Positions 23,018-36,736 of a stretch of 64,000 nucleotides of DNA are shown piece after piece. The stretch spans positions 269,973 through 333,972 of the forward strand of contig VZRS01015017.1 of assembly GCA_013398055.1 (NCBI GenBank), read 5' to 3'. Within the stretch, counting starts at the first letter, position 1; every line of letters starts with the position of its first letter. Position numbers and translations under genes: made by a program. The notes under the pieces were generated by a model that saw only the letters and a program-made list of their open reading frames with translations, was not told the DNA's origin and did not search any database. The stretch comes from Ifrita kowaldi. Its lineage: Eukaryota > Chordata > Aves > Passeriformes > Cinclosomatidae.

Positions 23018-24855
23018 GTATCAACAGTCAGAGAAACAAATTGTTCTTTAAAAACTTCATGTGTAAAAGTGGTTTGAGTAGTAACATGGAAGTCAGGTGA
23101 GTAAAAGCATCAAGATGTCACTGGTAAACCCATTCAGTGAGCATAAAAGAGCTAAAAATGTAGTGGACCCTATTTAGTACTGGGTTTTTTCCTACTGTTT
23201 TTATGCTCAACTGAGTATGACTTAGGCAAACGTGCCTTTGCATGTTTTTAATACATTAAGTTTGATTCTGTGTTTAATTTTACTGATGCAAAGCTTAAGG
23301 GAATTTGGATACTGGCCTCTTTCCTATTTGACTGAAGAAAAAACAGACTATTTCTACCTATTCACTGTGTGCTAGTAATAAGAGTGAACAGTTGTTATTC
23401 ATGCTTCTGTAAAATGTTTTTGCACAAGGTGATGTTAACATCAAGATGCCTTTGAAGAAAATTAATCCCAGGTGATCTCCTGATATTTCTCTGTTTCCCA
23501 AAGCAACTGTAATAGCTAATTTAGAGTGATAGTGAGATTATTCAAGATAGAGCTAAGCTGGTTGAAACTTCTGAGTGAAAAAAACCCATTTTCTTATTTT
23601 TTTCAATACTGAAGTCATTGCCAAAGAAAGACAATGTGATCATTTATTTACTCTCCGGGGTTTTTTTTTAGCCCTGGAAACTGCTTTCTTTATTGCTAAT
23701 ATCAAAATAATTTTAAGAAATGCATTCTCTGCAGTTAAAATTTTACCTTTCTTTATTCTAAAATTTTGTACGTTAATATTAGAATGAATATTAGTTTGTA
23801 CTCTGGCATGTATTTTAGGACTTGAGGATAGGTAGGACAAAGATGAACACAGAACCAGGCATTAAGCTGTTTTCTACAGTAGAAGGGAGTACTGTTTTTC
23901 CACTCTATCATATTAGCATGTTTGTTTCCCAGCAACGCATATATAGAATTAGGTTTTTTGATTTTCACTCATTTGCTAATTTAAACTATAATTTAGTCAA
24001 ATTTGAGTAATGGTTTTAGTGTCCCTTTTTATTACTTTGCTGCCTTCCATCTTCCAAGCAGAATGGGTGACTGTTTAGCCTTAGAAAAAGCCCAGAATTC
24101 AATATACTATTGAAAAACGTTAGTATCTTTTATTTAAATCAGTGTTTCTATAATAAGAAATGCTGGCAGGGAAGCATGAGATGTAACTAGAGAAAGGAAA
24201 ATCTGCCATAGTCCAAGAAGCTCAAAAAAAAAAAAATTACAAGTTTTTGTCTCCCCTCCTTCTTTTCCTTCATTTTTCTTTCTTCTCCAGTAATAACTGT
24301 GAGAGCATAACACAACTTTTCAGCCAAAGGAGGCATTAATCAAGGATGCATATGGGGCCAGAATCTGCATGTGAGGCTGAGGCACACTCTTAGTGCACAA
24401 AAACAATTACTTAAATAAGAAGCAGATGCTTTTTGATGTTATACAGAAATACAAACTTCAGTCTTCACAGGTTAGATGGTAATGTAATATTTTATTTGTT
24501 ATCCTTTAGATGAAACTGAGTTGTGTCACTTGTTAAAACATCCATAGATAAAGCTTCAGGTTAACCCTTAAAAATGTTATGAAGTTTCTCAATTTTGGAA
24601 GAAAACAAGCAAGTATATATGTATTTCAGATGCTATTTAACAAATGTGTTGAGAAATCAAATTTAAAGGCTTACTTTGAAATGGATATTAGAAAGAACCA
24701 AGCTATTCTAGTTTCTTTTATGTAAATTAGGAATATTCAATTATATGCCTGCGGTGATTATTATGAGTAGTAGTCATCTCACCTAACTTACACTGTTGAA
24801 GGAAAAGGTCTGCTACTTTTTAATTTTTTTTCCATTCCATAGTTGATGACAGCTG
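23018..24855. other. AT-rich non-coding DNA, nothing recognised
   Basis: I see no repeat family or coding signal. The short frames around 23575-24010 overlap on both strands and are lysine- and phenylalanine-rich, as expected by chance in this composition. Confidence 0.55.
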
Positions 24856-25150
24856 CAGAAAATCACAGAAACATGGAATCTGATGAGTTGGAACACCCAA
24901 CAAGGACCATTGAGTCCAACTCCTGGCCCTGCACAGGACCATCCCCAAGAGTCACACCATGTGCCTGAGGGCATTGTCCAAACACTTGAGCTCTGTGAGG
25001 TTTGGTGCTGTGACCACTTCCCTGGGGAGCTGTTCCAGTGACCAACCACCCGCTGGGTGAGGAACCCTTTCTCTAGTATCCAGCCTAAACCTCCTCTGAC
25101 TCAGCTTCACGCCATTCCCTCATCCTATTTTCCTAACTCTCAGTCTGAAG
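24856..25150 (-). mobile_element. CR1 LINE 3' fragment, - strand
   Basis: On the + strand it begins AATCACAGAAACATGGAATC, the reversed tail. It continues with GAGTCCAACTCCTGGCCCTG, AAGAGTCACACCATGTGCC, TGTGACCACTTCCCTGGGG and CAGCCTAAACCTCCTCTGAC, the reversed 3' end of a CR1 subtype distinct from the ATTCTATG copies nearby. Its 5' side becomes unclear after about 25130, and the element ends where the following LTR begins. No CR1 sequence resumes beyond that LTR, so either the copy was truncated there or the remainder was lost. Confidence 0.87.
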
Positions 25151-25153
25151 GTT

Positions 25154-25614
25154 TGTGCTGGTTTTGGCTGGGGGAGAGTGATATGGGGTTATATTTTGGA
25201 TTTGTGCTGGAAATGGTGTTGATAATTCAGGGATGTTTTTGTTACTGAAGAGCAGTGCCTACACAGCGCCAAGACTTTTTCTGCTTCTCATCTCACCCCA
25301 CCAGTGAGGATGCTGGGGGTGCAGAAGAATTTGGGATCCCAGCTGACCCAAGGGACATTCTGTGCCCTATAAAATCTTGCTCAGCACATAAAACTGTGGG
25401 AATAGGAGGAAGTGGGTTACATTTTAAATCATGTTTGTCTTCTCAAGTCACTTTTACATATGATGGAGATGGTTGAGCACCTTCCAGACTGGCTTTTTCC
25501 CATCCCACAAGTATTCTCACTTTTACCCTCCCAATTCTTTCCCCCTTCCTACCAGGGGGAAGTGAATGAACAGTTGAATGGTGTTTAGCTGTGGGCTGGT
25601 GTTAAAACCCAGAA
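25154..25614 (+). mobile_element. ERV LTR, + strand, same family as 15996-17276
   Basis: It starts TGTGCTGGTTTTGGCTGG and follows the outer LTR at 15996 closely: TTTGTGCTGGAAATGGTGTT, GAGCAGTGCCTACACAG, CCACCAGTGAGGATGCTGGG, GTTTGTCTTCTCAAGTCAC, and a U5 ending near GGTGTTAAAACCCAG. At about 460 bp it is shorter than the roughly 620 bp of its sister, mainly because about 70 bp or more around the polyadenylation region is missing. Flanks AGGTT (25149-25153) and AAGTT (25615-25619) differ at one base and may be the target duplication. No internal retroviral sequence adjoins it. The family's usual TATA position reads CATAAAA here, while TATAAAA occurs about 15 bp upstream at 25368-25374. Confidence 0.85.
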
Positions 25615-25619
25615 AAGTT

Positions 25620-28600
25620 AAACAAAAAACTAGGTAAAAGTGCTTATTTCTCTTTAGTATGTAAGAAGGATCTTGCAAGACCATCTCAGACTAGATTCTT
25701 AGATCTTGGTTGCCTTAAGACACATGAAATGTATGTCTTACCATATCAGATGGAAAATCAGAGAAACATCTTTTAAATAAAGTAGGGATGACTAGCATTT
25801 TCTGTCGTAATTTGTATGGTTTAATTAATGTTTTACTTCTGAATACTTTCTTTCTTCCCACATTGTTCCAATTGTTCTTTCTCCTCTCTAAAGATTTTTT
25901 CCATCATCCATTTTATTTTCCTTCCCTTCCTGTTGTTATTCTCTGACAGTGAGCAATTACTCTGATTCCTCAGTTCACAGAAACCAGTGAGTTTACTATG
26001 CTCCTCTCTAGTAAAGACATAGCACACTGTAACTTGTGTTATCTTTAGATGGGTATGGTCACTGTGATCTAATGTATATTAACCTGTATCTGATACATCT
26101 GAGAAAATGTGTACCTAAATTGGAATTTTCTATACAACTTGATCTTTGTGAAATGTTAGCTAAGGTAGACAATATTCTGTCAAATTCCATTGAAAATTAC
26201 CTGTTGTGTTTAAGGTTCTACGTGTCTTTCCTCTACCTGGCTCCCAGGATTCACGAGCTATGCATTTCTTTTGCTTAACCAAGTTGCAGAGTTCAGCTCT
26301 ACAATTTTCTGAATGAGTGCTCTAGCTATTATGGGAATATACAAGATGATTTTAACTCTGAGACAATGCTGTGTGAAGGAGCAACCTATGATGTTCGTTG
26401 CAGGAAATTGAACAGCATATCATTTACATATTTCCATTTATCTTTCAGTCCTGAAAGAGTTGGCAGTGCTGCCTATTGACAGAGCTTTTTGAGATAGACA
26501 GTGAAATCTTTTCAAAGTACTGGGTAAATAGAGTGACATGAAATAGAAAAGCTCATCTATTATGGGTCTATCATGGTACTAGAAACCCCCTACACTGTGT
26601 AGTTCAGACAAAGTTTAGACACAGGGAATGTGGGATCTCTTTATAACTGGGATGTTGAGTGATACAGCAAGTGATATTATTATTAGAAAACTGTTACAGA
26701 AAACAACAAAATTTACAGAAATTTTTAAAACTCTTGATAATTAAACTGCATTTCATCTTTTTATTCTATTTTCACAGAAGAAATGTTTAACATTCCTTAT
26801 GCCTTCATTATTCAGATATCAAGTGCAGCATTTGTTCTCTCAGAAACAAGAAATCTTGTCTGTTAGTCAAGATCCAGACTAATTCCAAAATGTATCCTGG
26901 ATTTCCTGTATAAGCAATCTTAGTCTTAAATTAGTAGATTAATCATGAATTGAGAGTGAAGCCATCTTCCTTCATTAAACGCAGCTGTGAACTACTGAGA
27001 TAAGAAATGCTCTTCCTGAAGAGTTTTTGTATCTTATATTATGATGAAGTCTTGATCCTCTTAGGGTTGATGTGAAATTATAAAATTAACAAAATTGAAA
27101 TCAAAAAGCTTTTTTTTAATCTAGCAAATATCACTGAATAAAAATAAATATGTATACATATCTAGATATATGAATTCTAGCATGAATTTTTTGTTCCATT
27201 TTGTAAAATATCTCTTTAAAGTTACATTAGCAAGAAAGTGAAAATCATATTGATGGGTTAATCTTCTATATCTGCAGAGTACACAATCTCTAAACAGCTA
27301 TACAGGCACTTAGAGTTTTTATTTTGAACAGAATTATTCCCAACGTGATGTGAAAATTATTGTTAGGAGCAGCAAAAACCAGGATGTTGTGCTATGTAAG
27401 TACTAAGGGGATGTCACATCAGCATCAGAAGTATCTGAGAGACATAAAAGGAAATCTGGTAGAAAAGATGAACTTTTTAGCAGTGCTTTGTGTATACCAA
27501 TTTCTCTCTTCATTCGCCTTAAAATTCATAATACTTAAATGAAGATGAAGAGGAAAATAGAAAACACTTTATTGCTCTCTTTAATTTGTTCTTTTAAAAT
27601 CGGTGAATTCTGATGGATTGAAAGTTGGTGCATAGTTATAAAAAAATCCTAGATAGATCCCTGAGCAGGACATTTTCAAGAGGAAGGATTTGGTCTTGAG
27701 ATTTTAACCTGAGATGTTCTAACCATCCAGAAAATTATTAGCGTGGGCATTGACTCTAGACTACATTGTAGATTGCACATCAAAATAAGAGGGTAGATTA
27801 ATCAGATGTTTCAAAATATTTCCAGATGTTTTGGAAAACATCTTAAGATGGGAAAATTTTAAATATTTTTGTATTAAATTTGTAGGTATTATAATGTTCA
27901 AAAATTTATTTCCCTCATTAAAGAATATAAATTGAAGTCCGTTGCATCAATTAATGATTAAATGTTTTCCAATCTATTTCCAAGCCTTGTTGTTAGTAAT
28001 TAAGTTATATTGTAGTATCTATTCTCCTATGTCTTACCTTTGTCCATTTGAGCTTTAGTGACATCTTTGTGAAGTATTTTCTGAATAAAACTGCAGCAGA
28101 TAAGAGCATTTTCTAAGCTATGCATTAAAATAAGGAAAGAAATTAAGAGGTCTTATTTTGTTCTCCACCCCCAAAACCTAATATGAGGACCTAATAATCA
28201 TTTTTCTTCTTGACAACTGCATTCACTTCTTCTCTGGCTTCTACAGGTTATCACCTCACTTCCCTATTCAGATGAATCCCTCTAAGAATATCTTACCTAC
28301 CTGTTACTTTAACCAGTCACAAGAAGATCCCCTAAAGTTTACCAGAAACTACACTATCAGAACTCTATAGAAATGAAGTTTTATTAGAGCTATTCTAAAA
28401 TGTACAAATGAATATTATATTCCTTTCCAAAAAAATCTAGAAGTAACAAAGAAAAAATAATGGAATTGCCTCTAGCATTTATGTTAATTATTTTGAATTT
28501 TGTTTAGAGTTCTTTCATTTACTTATTTTCTTTCCCCTTCAATTAAGAAAGAGACTTCTCAAGGAAGTACTTCTTGAAGATAAATTAGACTGAGATCAGG

Positions 28601-31600
28601 AAAAGGCAATTTTAAAGCTTCTGTTAAAAATATATATATTTACAGCTAAGGCTGTTAAGAACTCTTTTCAATGAATACTTTAAAATCAACTCAAGCCTGT
28701 ATTGTTTTAGTGTTTAACAGCATTTTAATTTAATTTTTCTATTGCAAAATGAATTTTGAAATTTTTGAAATTCCTGCTTCTGTGTCTTAGATTAAAATTG
28801 ATAATATCGTAATCCAAAGTAAACTTCAACTTGAAATTCAAGCTAAAATTATTATATTTTTTTAAAGATACAAAAAACTTAGTGCCTGCTTTTGTATATC
28901 TCCAACTTTTCCAAATACTGTTAAATTATAATCTGTTTTCACCAAAAGTTAAAAGATGCCATGTGCAGCAAGCTAATCAGTGAATATTCAGTACACGAAC
29001 CACAACATTAAATTCTTATATTGATATATTTTCTGTGGGATTCATCTTTCATGAATATATGTCTGTAGGTCAGACAAGGATACTGTCATAGTCTGTGGAG
29101 TTAAATAGTTAATTCCAACAAAATATTTATTTCAATACAGAATAGCAATCTAAGATAAATCACTAGAACTAGGCCCTATTTCTTCAAATGGAATATATTA
29201 CATTACAAAAGTCTGTAAGTGCCTTTGTTTAGGCAACAGTATTCCTTCGTCATGTCTGAGTCTGGCTCCTTCTGGCTACTGGTCCATCTAACTACTTTTT
29301 GTATATAGGGTTGTAACTGGTTTTGTTCAATGAATGCCTTTTGTTTTTTTCTCAGAGATTTCATATTCTTCCTGATAATTTGTCTACATTATGATCAATG
29401 GTGTTACTTACTATTTAGAATAGGATTGTTGACATGATTTGAGATTTCTCTTGGATTACTACACTAAACCAAAATTTTTCATGTTTAGTGTTTATGTTAT
29501 AATATCTAGAGGGATCCATTTTCTTTGCTTTTTTTTTTTCAACTATCTATATGGTTTTTTAGAGGAAAGTCAGGCTACAGGTAGTATTAATGCTAAAAGA
29601 ATGTGTAAGGATTTAAAGACTTTAATGTTCATACTTTTACAATACTTTTGTGTATAAAAAACCCCCAAACATTAGATGGGCAAATCTATATGGTGGGAAA
29701 AAATGCTGAAGTTTTAGCAGCCTTGGAATTACAATCCTGATTGTATTTTTGTGGGTTTTCTCTACTCAGAAATAAAGCATTTCCTTTGTTTCCATTCTTA
29801 CGGGAAATGAGCAAAGATTTCTAGAACACAGTTTTTGTTATGTATTCCACATAAATTGTCATGGAATAAGTTTAATTTAGGAAGTCCCTCTTTATTTCGT
29901 TTTTATTCTGTGTGTTCTTTGAACTGGTATTCCTCATGCAGTGAGAAACAAAACATAGTAGATGCCAGTCAACCATGTCTGATCATTAAAGAAATGTATG
30001 TTAACCTGCCAATATTTTCAGTATATTACTAACGATGTAGTCGTAATTTTCATGCTGTAGTTCCCTGCAATATATTACAAAAAGACTACATCTCTGCTTG
30101 AAATACTTCAGTTCATTATGTATGATTAATAGAGTGATTACAGCTCATACTTGAAGGCTGACATTTGAAATCTCATTGCTGTGTCACCTTTAAGGACAGA
30201 CATTATTCTCATAATTTCTCAATATATTTGTCATTCTTTCTCTGAGTCATCTAACTATTCTGATTCCTCTCTGCCTTCCAGAGGTCCTCTGCAGTATTGC
30301 TTTTAATTTATCTCCTTCAGAGCAGTCTGCACACTCGTAATTATAAAGCAGAAATCTGTAAGTTAGCTGACTCCTTTTGGAACAGGAAATCTCAGCTCAA
30401 TAAAACCTACTCCTGAAAAGCTGCATATGCTGTTTTTTCTCTTGCAGGTCATGAGAAGACTTTGTGTTTCATTATATCAGATGACTTACTGACAACCTCT
30501 CTAGCCTTTGAAAAAACTTCTAGTAAAACAATGAAATTAATTATTAGAATCCATAGAAAGGCTGCATTTTGTTCTCTGTGTCTATTCTTATCAATATATG
30601 TTTCCTCGAACAAAAATGCTTGCTATAAACAAGAATGTCTATTTCTTGAAATACAATTACCTTTTTCACTTATTTAAACTTGTAAGATCATTCAGATACT
30701 CCTATTTTTTTGATTCACTAAAGCTTTGGTGGAAAAAACTAATAATTTCTTAAAGTCTGCTTTCCCAAGATAACACAAATCTCATTTGCATTTGTAGAGT
30801 GTGTCCAATATCTGCCATTTCCTTCTCTCTTTACTCCATTTTCCCTCAAGCATTTTTCAAATATAATTATCTATACAGAGGATAAATGACCTCAGTGAGT
30901 AAAATCCTGTGATAGAAGTTCACTTCTGTATAGCTATTAAAGAATATTTCAGAGAGGGGAATAAGAGGTAAATAACAAATTTCAAACCTCTGAAAAACCT
31001 TTGTTAGCTACAAGGCACTTATCCATTGTGGTGCTCTGGCCCTTCTGTACTTAGCTGAGAGCAGTGTTGGGTTGCATTAGCAGCTCCTACTTGAGCGTGT
31101 TGCACACTTCATGCCATCCTTCTCTGCTTCACTAGGGGGACATCAACCACGCAGGAGTGAAAGACCATGGTAAAAGGCATGATAAAAATTTCAGTGCTAC
31201 CTTCATATGTCTCTGTTTAGCAAAGATAAAATAGAAGGACTTCACAACTTCTTATTCAGAAAGGCCAAGAGAACAAGGCTTACCAAGAGCTGTGGCTTGG
31301 AACTTAGTGTTTTTCATGCCTTGTTAGTGCAGGAACCTATCTGGAAAATGGAAGTAAATGTAAATTTGCCAACCTCCCCTCCCCCCCAGCCCCATGTAGG
31401 GCAGGCCGTGGGGCAGTAAATTGTAAAAAAACCCCATGAAACCTGTGAGATAGACAAGATTAAAGGGCTTCAGGATTTGTTGTGAGATTATTGTCACCTG
31501 TCTTTAACCAGCTAAAAGTTAACATCTGTGTTTCACCCTTTTATGATCAATGAGAAAGGACAAGCATTCTCATAAGGAGAGACATCCACTCATTTCATAC

Positions 31601-32434
31601 GTATGCCTTTTGATGGAGTAAACTCCACTGAGAAGTGATTCACTTCTCTTCATTGGCTACAGAAGGATTTTGCATGATGGATTTAGTGTGACAGTTTTGC
31701 CATGACTATACTGAAACATTGATACAGATGCAAAGCCAACATGATTTCATCTATATTCAACCTTGGCTCATACTATCATGCAACTTTGTACTTAAGGCTT
31801 ATAAAGACATAAGTTTAAGTGTCTTTATTGTATATATGCAATATATTTTCTTTTACAGTGTATTTTTCTATACTTGGGAAATTGCCAATATTTCTGTTAT
31901 TGGACATATAAATAACACAGTTACTAATTCAAATTACTTTTGAGCCTCTTTTTAAAGAATAGAACCCAGATTATCACTGAACTGGGATTAGAAAAGTGTT
32001 TTCCTTTGAAGAAAAAATTTGCTTAATGTGATTACTGGAATGAATTTGTGTGGACCCTGTCTACATTTCTCAATTTGAAAAACTGTCTGGGACAGAGCTA
32101 CATGAGATGTTTATCTAGAAACTTGAATCCATTTAACATACCTACAAATATCAGCCCAGAGCCATGCTATCTGGCAGAATTTATTCAATGCTCTTTCTAG
32201 ACACTGAAATCTCCAATTTCACCAGCAGGAGCTGGCCCAGGGCCTGCCATGATTTCCTTCTGCAATATCCATTTTCTCCAGTGTAAACATACCAGTGTGC
32301 TCAACCCAAGTCAAGACAATGCAGAGTTCTGTAACACAGTCATTACACCCATTCCTACAAGCCCTTTTCGAGTGTTCAGTTTAACCGTATGTTAGATGCA
32401 TGTTTATACCTTTCATTTTCAGCTTGTGGGACAG
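25620..32434. other. AT-rich non-coding DNA, nothing recognised
   Basis: This is a long stretch of unique-looking AT-rich sequence without any repeat I recognise. Open frames are short and scattered on both strands. A small C-rich patch (TCCCCTCCCCCCCAGCCCC) lies at 31376-31394. TA-rich pieces occur at 27148-27170 and 28628-28640. A stretch of almost 7 kb without young repeats may hold conserved non-coding elements, but that cannot be judged from one sequence. Confidence 0.5.
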
Positions 32435-32500
32435 TGAGGGACCCTTGTCATCTAGACCAGCCTCTTGGACAGTAATGACAATAAGCATTCCACAGCATAA
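32435..32500 (-). mobile_element. Possible ancient CR1/L3-type LINE 3' scrap
   Basis: GGGACCCTTGTCATCTAGACCAG followed by CCTCTTGGACAG resembles the reversed 3' end of old CR1/L3-like LINEs, where a rule of the form 'TCATCTAGTCCAGCCTCCTG' is common. The match is short and decayed, so the call is tentative. Confidence 0.4.
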
Positions 32501-35500
32501 TTCTGTTTTATACAAAAAAAATTATTTATCAGAGAAAAGAAAATTCATTTAAGAGAAATTGTGAAGGATCAACTTTAATATTGGGTAAGAAGAATCAATA
32601 CTTAATCGTAGAAGAAGACTGGGAAACAATAGGGACATTCAGAAAGATTGCTTATGTTAAGAGAATAAGATAATATTTTTTCCAGTAGTGTTCTGGTGAG
32701 GAACATGGGAAGATTTCACTTGTCCAGGACGTTGTAGTAATCAAAATACCTTATGATAAACTCTCAATGATTATATTACACATAAAGAAATTGTATTCAT
32801 ATTGAAGTCCAAACAAAGTATGATATCCATTTTTCCCATTTCTTTTTAAGTCTTAATGATTTTGAGGAGTCTCAGCACTTACAAGGTATTAAACAAGGAT
32901 TAGCAAGATGCAGTGCTAGCATCCCTCTGAATTTTTAAGAAAATATTTTATGCTTTCATAAGCAACTCATTCAGCATTGAGATTCTGTAAGAATCCTAGC
33001 TTTCCTTAAAAAGATCACATTTTAGTGTAATATCTGAGTTGAAATACGTCAAGAACATTCTGAAAACTGAAAAGCCAACTGATGAGTAAAAATTCCCACA
33101 AATGACAAAAAAAAGTGGTCAGGACTTCTAATTTATAGGCTTACCTAAGTCATAACTTTTGAAATTGACAATATTGACAAAATCTTTTATTTTCCTTCTT
33201 TTTGCAGCACTTTGGAGAGAAATAACTAGATTCATTTGCAAGTTGGGAGCCACTACTTTAGACCTTATTTTACTTTCCTCTGTCTTTCATACACAGTAGC
33301 GATTCTTGCTCACATGCTTTTTATACATATATAATCTATCATCTCCTTTCTGTCCTTTTCTGGATGATTTTCTTTCAATCAGTTACTTTAAAATAATTCT
33401 CTTCCTAATTTAAGATTAATTTCTCTGCCTTTATTTAAACTAAGCTGTTTCTATGTAATGAGAAAGTGAGAAAAAGAAGAGGATTTTATTTTTTTCTGAC
33501 TTCTACAAATTTTCCTGAAACATTTAAGGAAGCATGAGGTCCTGTTCCTATTACATTAGATTAATTTTATTTTTAATTTTTTTGCTTAACATTTTTAGAA
33601 TGTCTATCAAACTATGAAGAGCTGTCAGTTCTAACAACCCTTCAAGCTAGTCTTATAAAGCTGTAAATTTTATGGAGCTTTACAGAGTGTAACAGAAGTA
33701 ATTTAAATACTGGCAGTTCAAAGTTCTTTAAATGCTCTTTAAAATGGAGGATTATTAATTATAATCACATCTTATTTGCAGGCATAATCTTCACATAGTG
33801 TATTTTATTAGTTTAGCATGTTAAGTCAGAGTATAAAACTGAAGCAACATGGTTGGGGAAGATTACACTCTCAGAATTTGAGTACATCAGAATCTCAGAA
33901 CTACAGTTCTCCTGTCACCCAAATGTGTATCTTCTGTCATATAATTTAGCATGGATATATGGTACCAAGGCATAGGTAATGTTTAACTTGGTGCTTTATA
34001 GAACTGACGATCTGGCAGAACACATAAGCCAATTTCTGTCTCCTGGTTTTAGTGTCAGCAAATATATAGCACAATAGCCTAAATAAAACTATAATTTCTA
34101 CTAAACCAGAATGACACAATCACACCTTTGGATTACTTTGCAAGATGCAGCACAATAGCAGACCCTAATTATTCTGCTGTGCTTCCATTCAGTATCCCAA
34201 TTTTTCTTTCTTTATCATGTTAACTTATGGAAAACTCTGTAGAAGAGAAGAAAAAGATGTAGGAGGAGGCACCACACGTCTGAGGATTGCTGAGCAGGAC
34301 CAGGATCCAGTTGTTAAAGATAAGACTATGCCTAGTGAGGGAAGTGTCTGGGGGACTCTCACACTTCTGCAAATACTGCATGACCAAAGTCCATCTCAAG
34401 GCAAATGCAGGCAGGATGGATGTAAAGTTCATCATATTTTATTTCACAGAGTTGCTGCTTGTATGGTTAGCTATTAGCTTTTGATCAACTTTTGCAGAAA
34501 ATGCTGAAAAACAAGTTGAAAATGAGTTAGCACTATGTTATTGCAGCAAAGAAGTCCAAAGGCTTACTGGCTATACTAGAAAAGGAAAGGAAGTAATACA
34601 TTTTAATTAATTCAGTAAAAGAACCAGAACAACTAACACCCAAACTTATCTTTGAAACCCTGCACTAGAGTTCTAATGACATTATTCCCATAGGAAAAAT
34701 AAGAGTGCTGAGTGCTTTGAAATACAGTAAAGAGATGTAGAAAATAGTGTCAGAGGCTTTCCAAGATAACATTTACGGAGTGCTTTAATATAAAGTAAAG
34801 AGATGTTTGTTGCCCTTCAAGTTTGCTCTTATTTTAGAGGACATGTAAACTTGTATGAGGGAGCTGAAAAATACTTGAGGAAAAGTTAAAGTATTTCCTG
34901 CTGACGTTCCAGATAATGGGGTAATGTTATCTTTTTCTTCTGAAAGACTTATTTTGAACAATTCCTTTTCTCTTCTTTGTCTCTGATGACTGTTGGAAGA
35001 ATGCCTGTGCAGCAATGCCATAAAAATAACAGGAAGTCATGGAGTGATACAATCCTGTTTAAATATCTCAGCATCATTTAGTCAGCAGAGCCTTACATTG
35101 TTTATGGACTTATTGTTTAGCAATATCTTATTTTAAAGGAAAACAAAAGTCACTAAAAACTTGTGTAATTGTTTCTCTCAATTGTGGAAGTTTCTCCTGA
35201 ACAAGATGATTTAAAATACAGGAGCAGTTATATTCAGCGTCTGGTAAGACAAGACTTCTACAGATACAGTAGGAGCTTTTGGTCTTCCCATATACTCAGT
35301 AGCTTTGGACACTTCAGTCTTCCTCAGAAGTGGAGGTTTTAAAATCAAATGCTGATGAAATTCTGTAAAACTAATGCTGAGACTAAAGAAAACAGAAGCC
35401 TTGCAGAGCAAAAGCAAGTCCTCTGCTCATCTATCTTGTGTCATTTTTTCTGTGGTAAATAATATTTCTATGTTTCTTCTCAAGATTATTCTAGAATATC

Positions 35501-35764
35501 TAATGGTGGGCTTAAAAATAATGCATAAAACATATAAATATTTTACATACCACTGGTATTTTAATACCACTGTGTCACCTTTTGGGAATTTTGAAAGCAA
35601 TTTACCTTGGGTGGGGAGGAGTCAAATAAAACTAGGTGTCTAATAAAGGAAAGGTAAATCAAATAGGGTTCCTGTCAGACTGGTACAGCTATGAAATGTA
35701 TTTGACACACGGCAAACAATGACACTAAACAATTATATAGTTTGTATTAAGAGTAAGGGAAAGA
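32501..35764. other. AT-rich non-coding DNA, nothing recognised
   Basis: No repeat or gene is recognised. The moderately GC-richer patch at 34240-34430 carries overlapping frames on both strands (86, 71 and 65 codons) with no family resemblance. Confidence 0.5.
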
Positions 35765-36512
35765 AAAATGACACCAAGCTGAATGGTGTGGTTGACATGA
35801 CTGAGGGATGGGATGCCATCCAGAGGGACCTGGGCAAGCTCAAGAAGTGGTCCATGGGAGCCCCATGAGGTTCAACAAGGCCAAGCATAAGGTCCTGTAC
35901 CTGGGTCAGAGCAGACCCTGATATTAATAAAAGCTGGGGAATGAACACACAGAGAACAGCTCTGCTGAGCAAGACCTGGGGGCATGGGTGGATTAAACAC
36001 AGGATGTGTTTCATTTCAGACCTACTCAGCAATGCAGGCTTGAAGCCCAGAAAGCCAATTGTTTCTTGGGCTACATCAAAGGAAGGGTGGGCAGCAGGTC
36101 GAGGGAGGCGATTCTGCCCCTCACCTCTGCTCTGGTGAGACCCCACCTGCAGTGCTGCATCCACCTCTCAGGTAAGACAAGAACCTATCAGAGCGGGTCC
36201 AGACATGGGCCATGAAGATGATCTGAGGGCTGGAGCACCTCTCTTACGAGGACAGGCTCAAAGAGTCTGGAGAAAAGGAGGCTCCTCGGAGACTTTATAG
36301 CAGCCTTCCAATACCTAAAATGGAGCTTGTAAGAAAGATGGGGACAGATTTTTTAGCAGGGCGTATTGTGATAGGACAAAGGATGCAAAAGAGTGTAGAT
36401 TCAGACTAGATATAAGTAAGACTCTTTTTGGTGAAACACTGAAACAGGTTACCCAGAGGGTTGGTAGATGCCCTGCTCAGTGTTCTGAGAGTCGCAGGCT
36501 TGTTGAGCCTGT
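35765..36512 (+). mobile_element. CR1 LINE 3' fragment, + strand
   Basis: It opens at AATGACACCAAGCTGAATGG, the part of CR1 ORF2 just after the reverse transcriptase catalytic region. Next come GCCATCCAGAGGGACCTGGG, TTCAACAAGGCCAAGC, AAGCCCAGAAAGCCAATTG, GCAGCAGGTCGAGGGAGG, GAGACCCCACCTGCAGTGCTG, GGAGCACCTCTCTTACGAGG and GGACAAAGGATG. It fades at about TTGTTGAGCCTG (36500-36512), before the usual tail. Frameshifts and stops break ORF2 many times. The 3' end is missing, and a reversed LTR begins about 33 bp further on, so the LTR insertion or a linked deletion probably removed it. Confidence 0.88.
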
Positions 36513-36730
36513 GTTAACATAGTTTTATCTGATTAAATCCACTAAGTGGTGGATTGATCCTGGCTAGATGCCAGGCACCCACCAAAGCTGCTCTATCACT
36601 TCTCTCCACAACAGAACAGGGGAGAGAAAATAAAACTAAAGGCTCATGAGTTGAGACAAGAACAGGGAAGAGATCACTCATCAGTTACAGTCATGGGCAA
36701 AACAGACTTAACTTGAGGAAATTAACTGAA

Positions 36731-36736
36731 TTTATT
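36731..36736 (-). promoter_or_regulatory. LTR polyadenylation signal AATAAA
   Basis: TTTATT on the + strand gives AATAAA on the - strand within TGGTAATAAATTC. It could terminate - strand transcription arriving from higher coordinates. Confidence 0.7.

Noticed and set aside
15996..25614. A full provirus bounded by two LTRs
   Set aside because: The inner 8 kb shows no retroviral genes, a CR1 adjoins the second LTR, and each LTR has its own flanking duplication.
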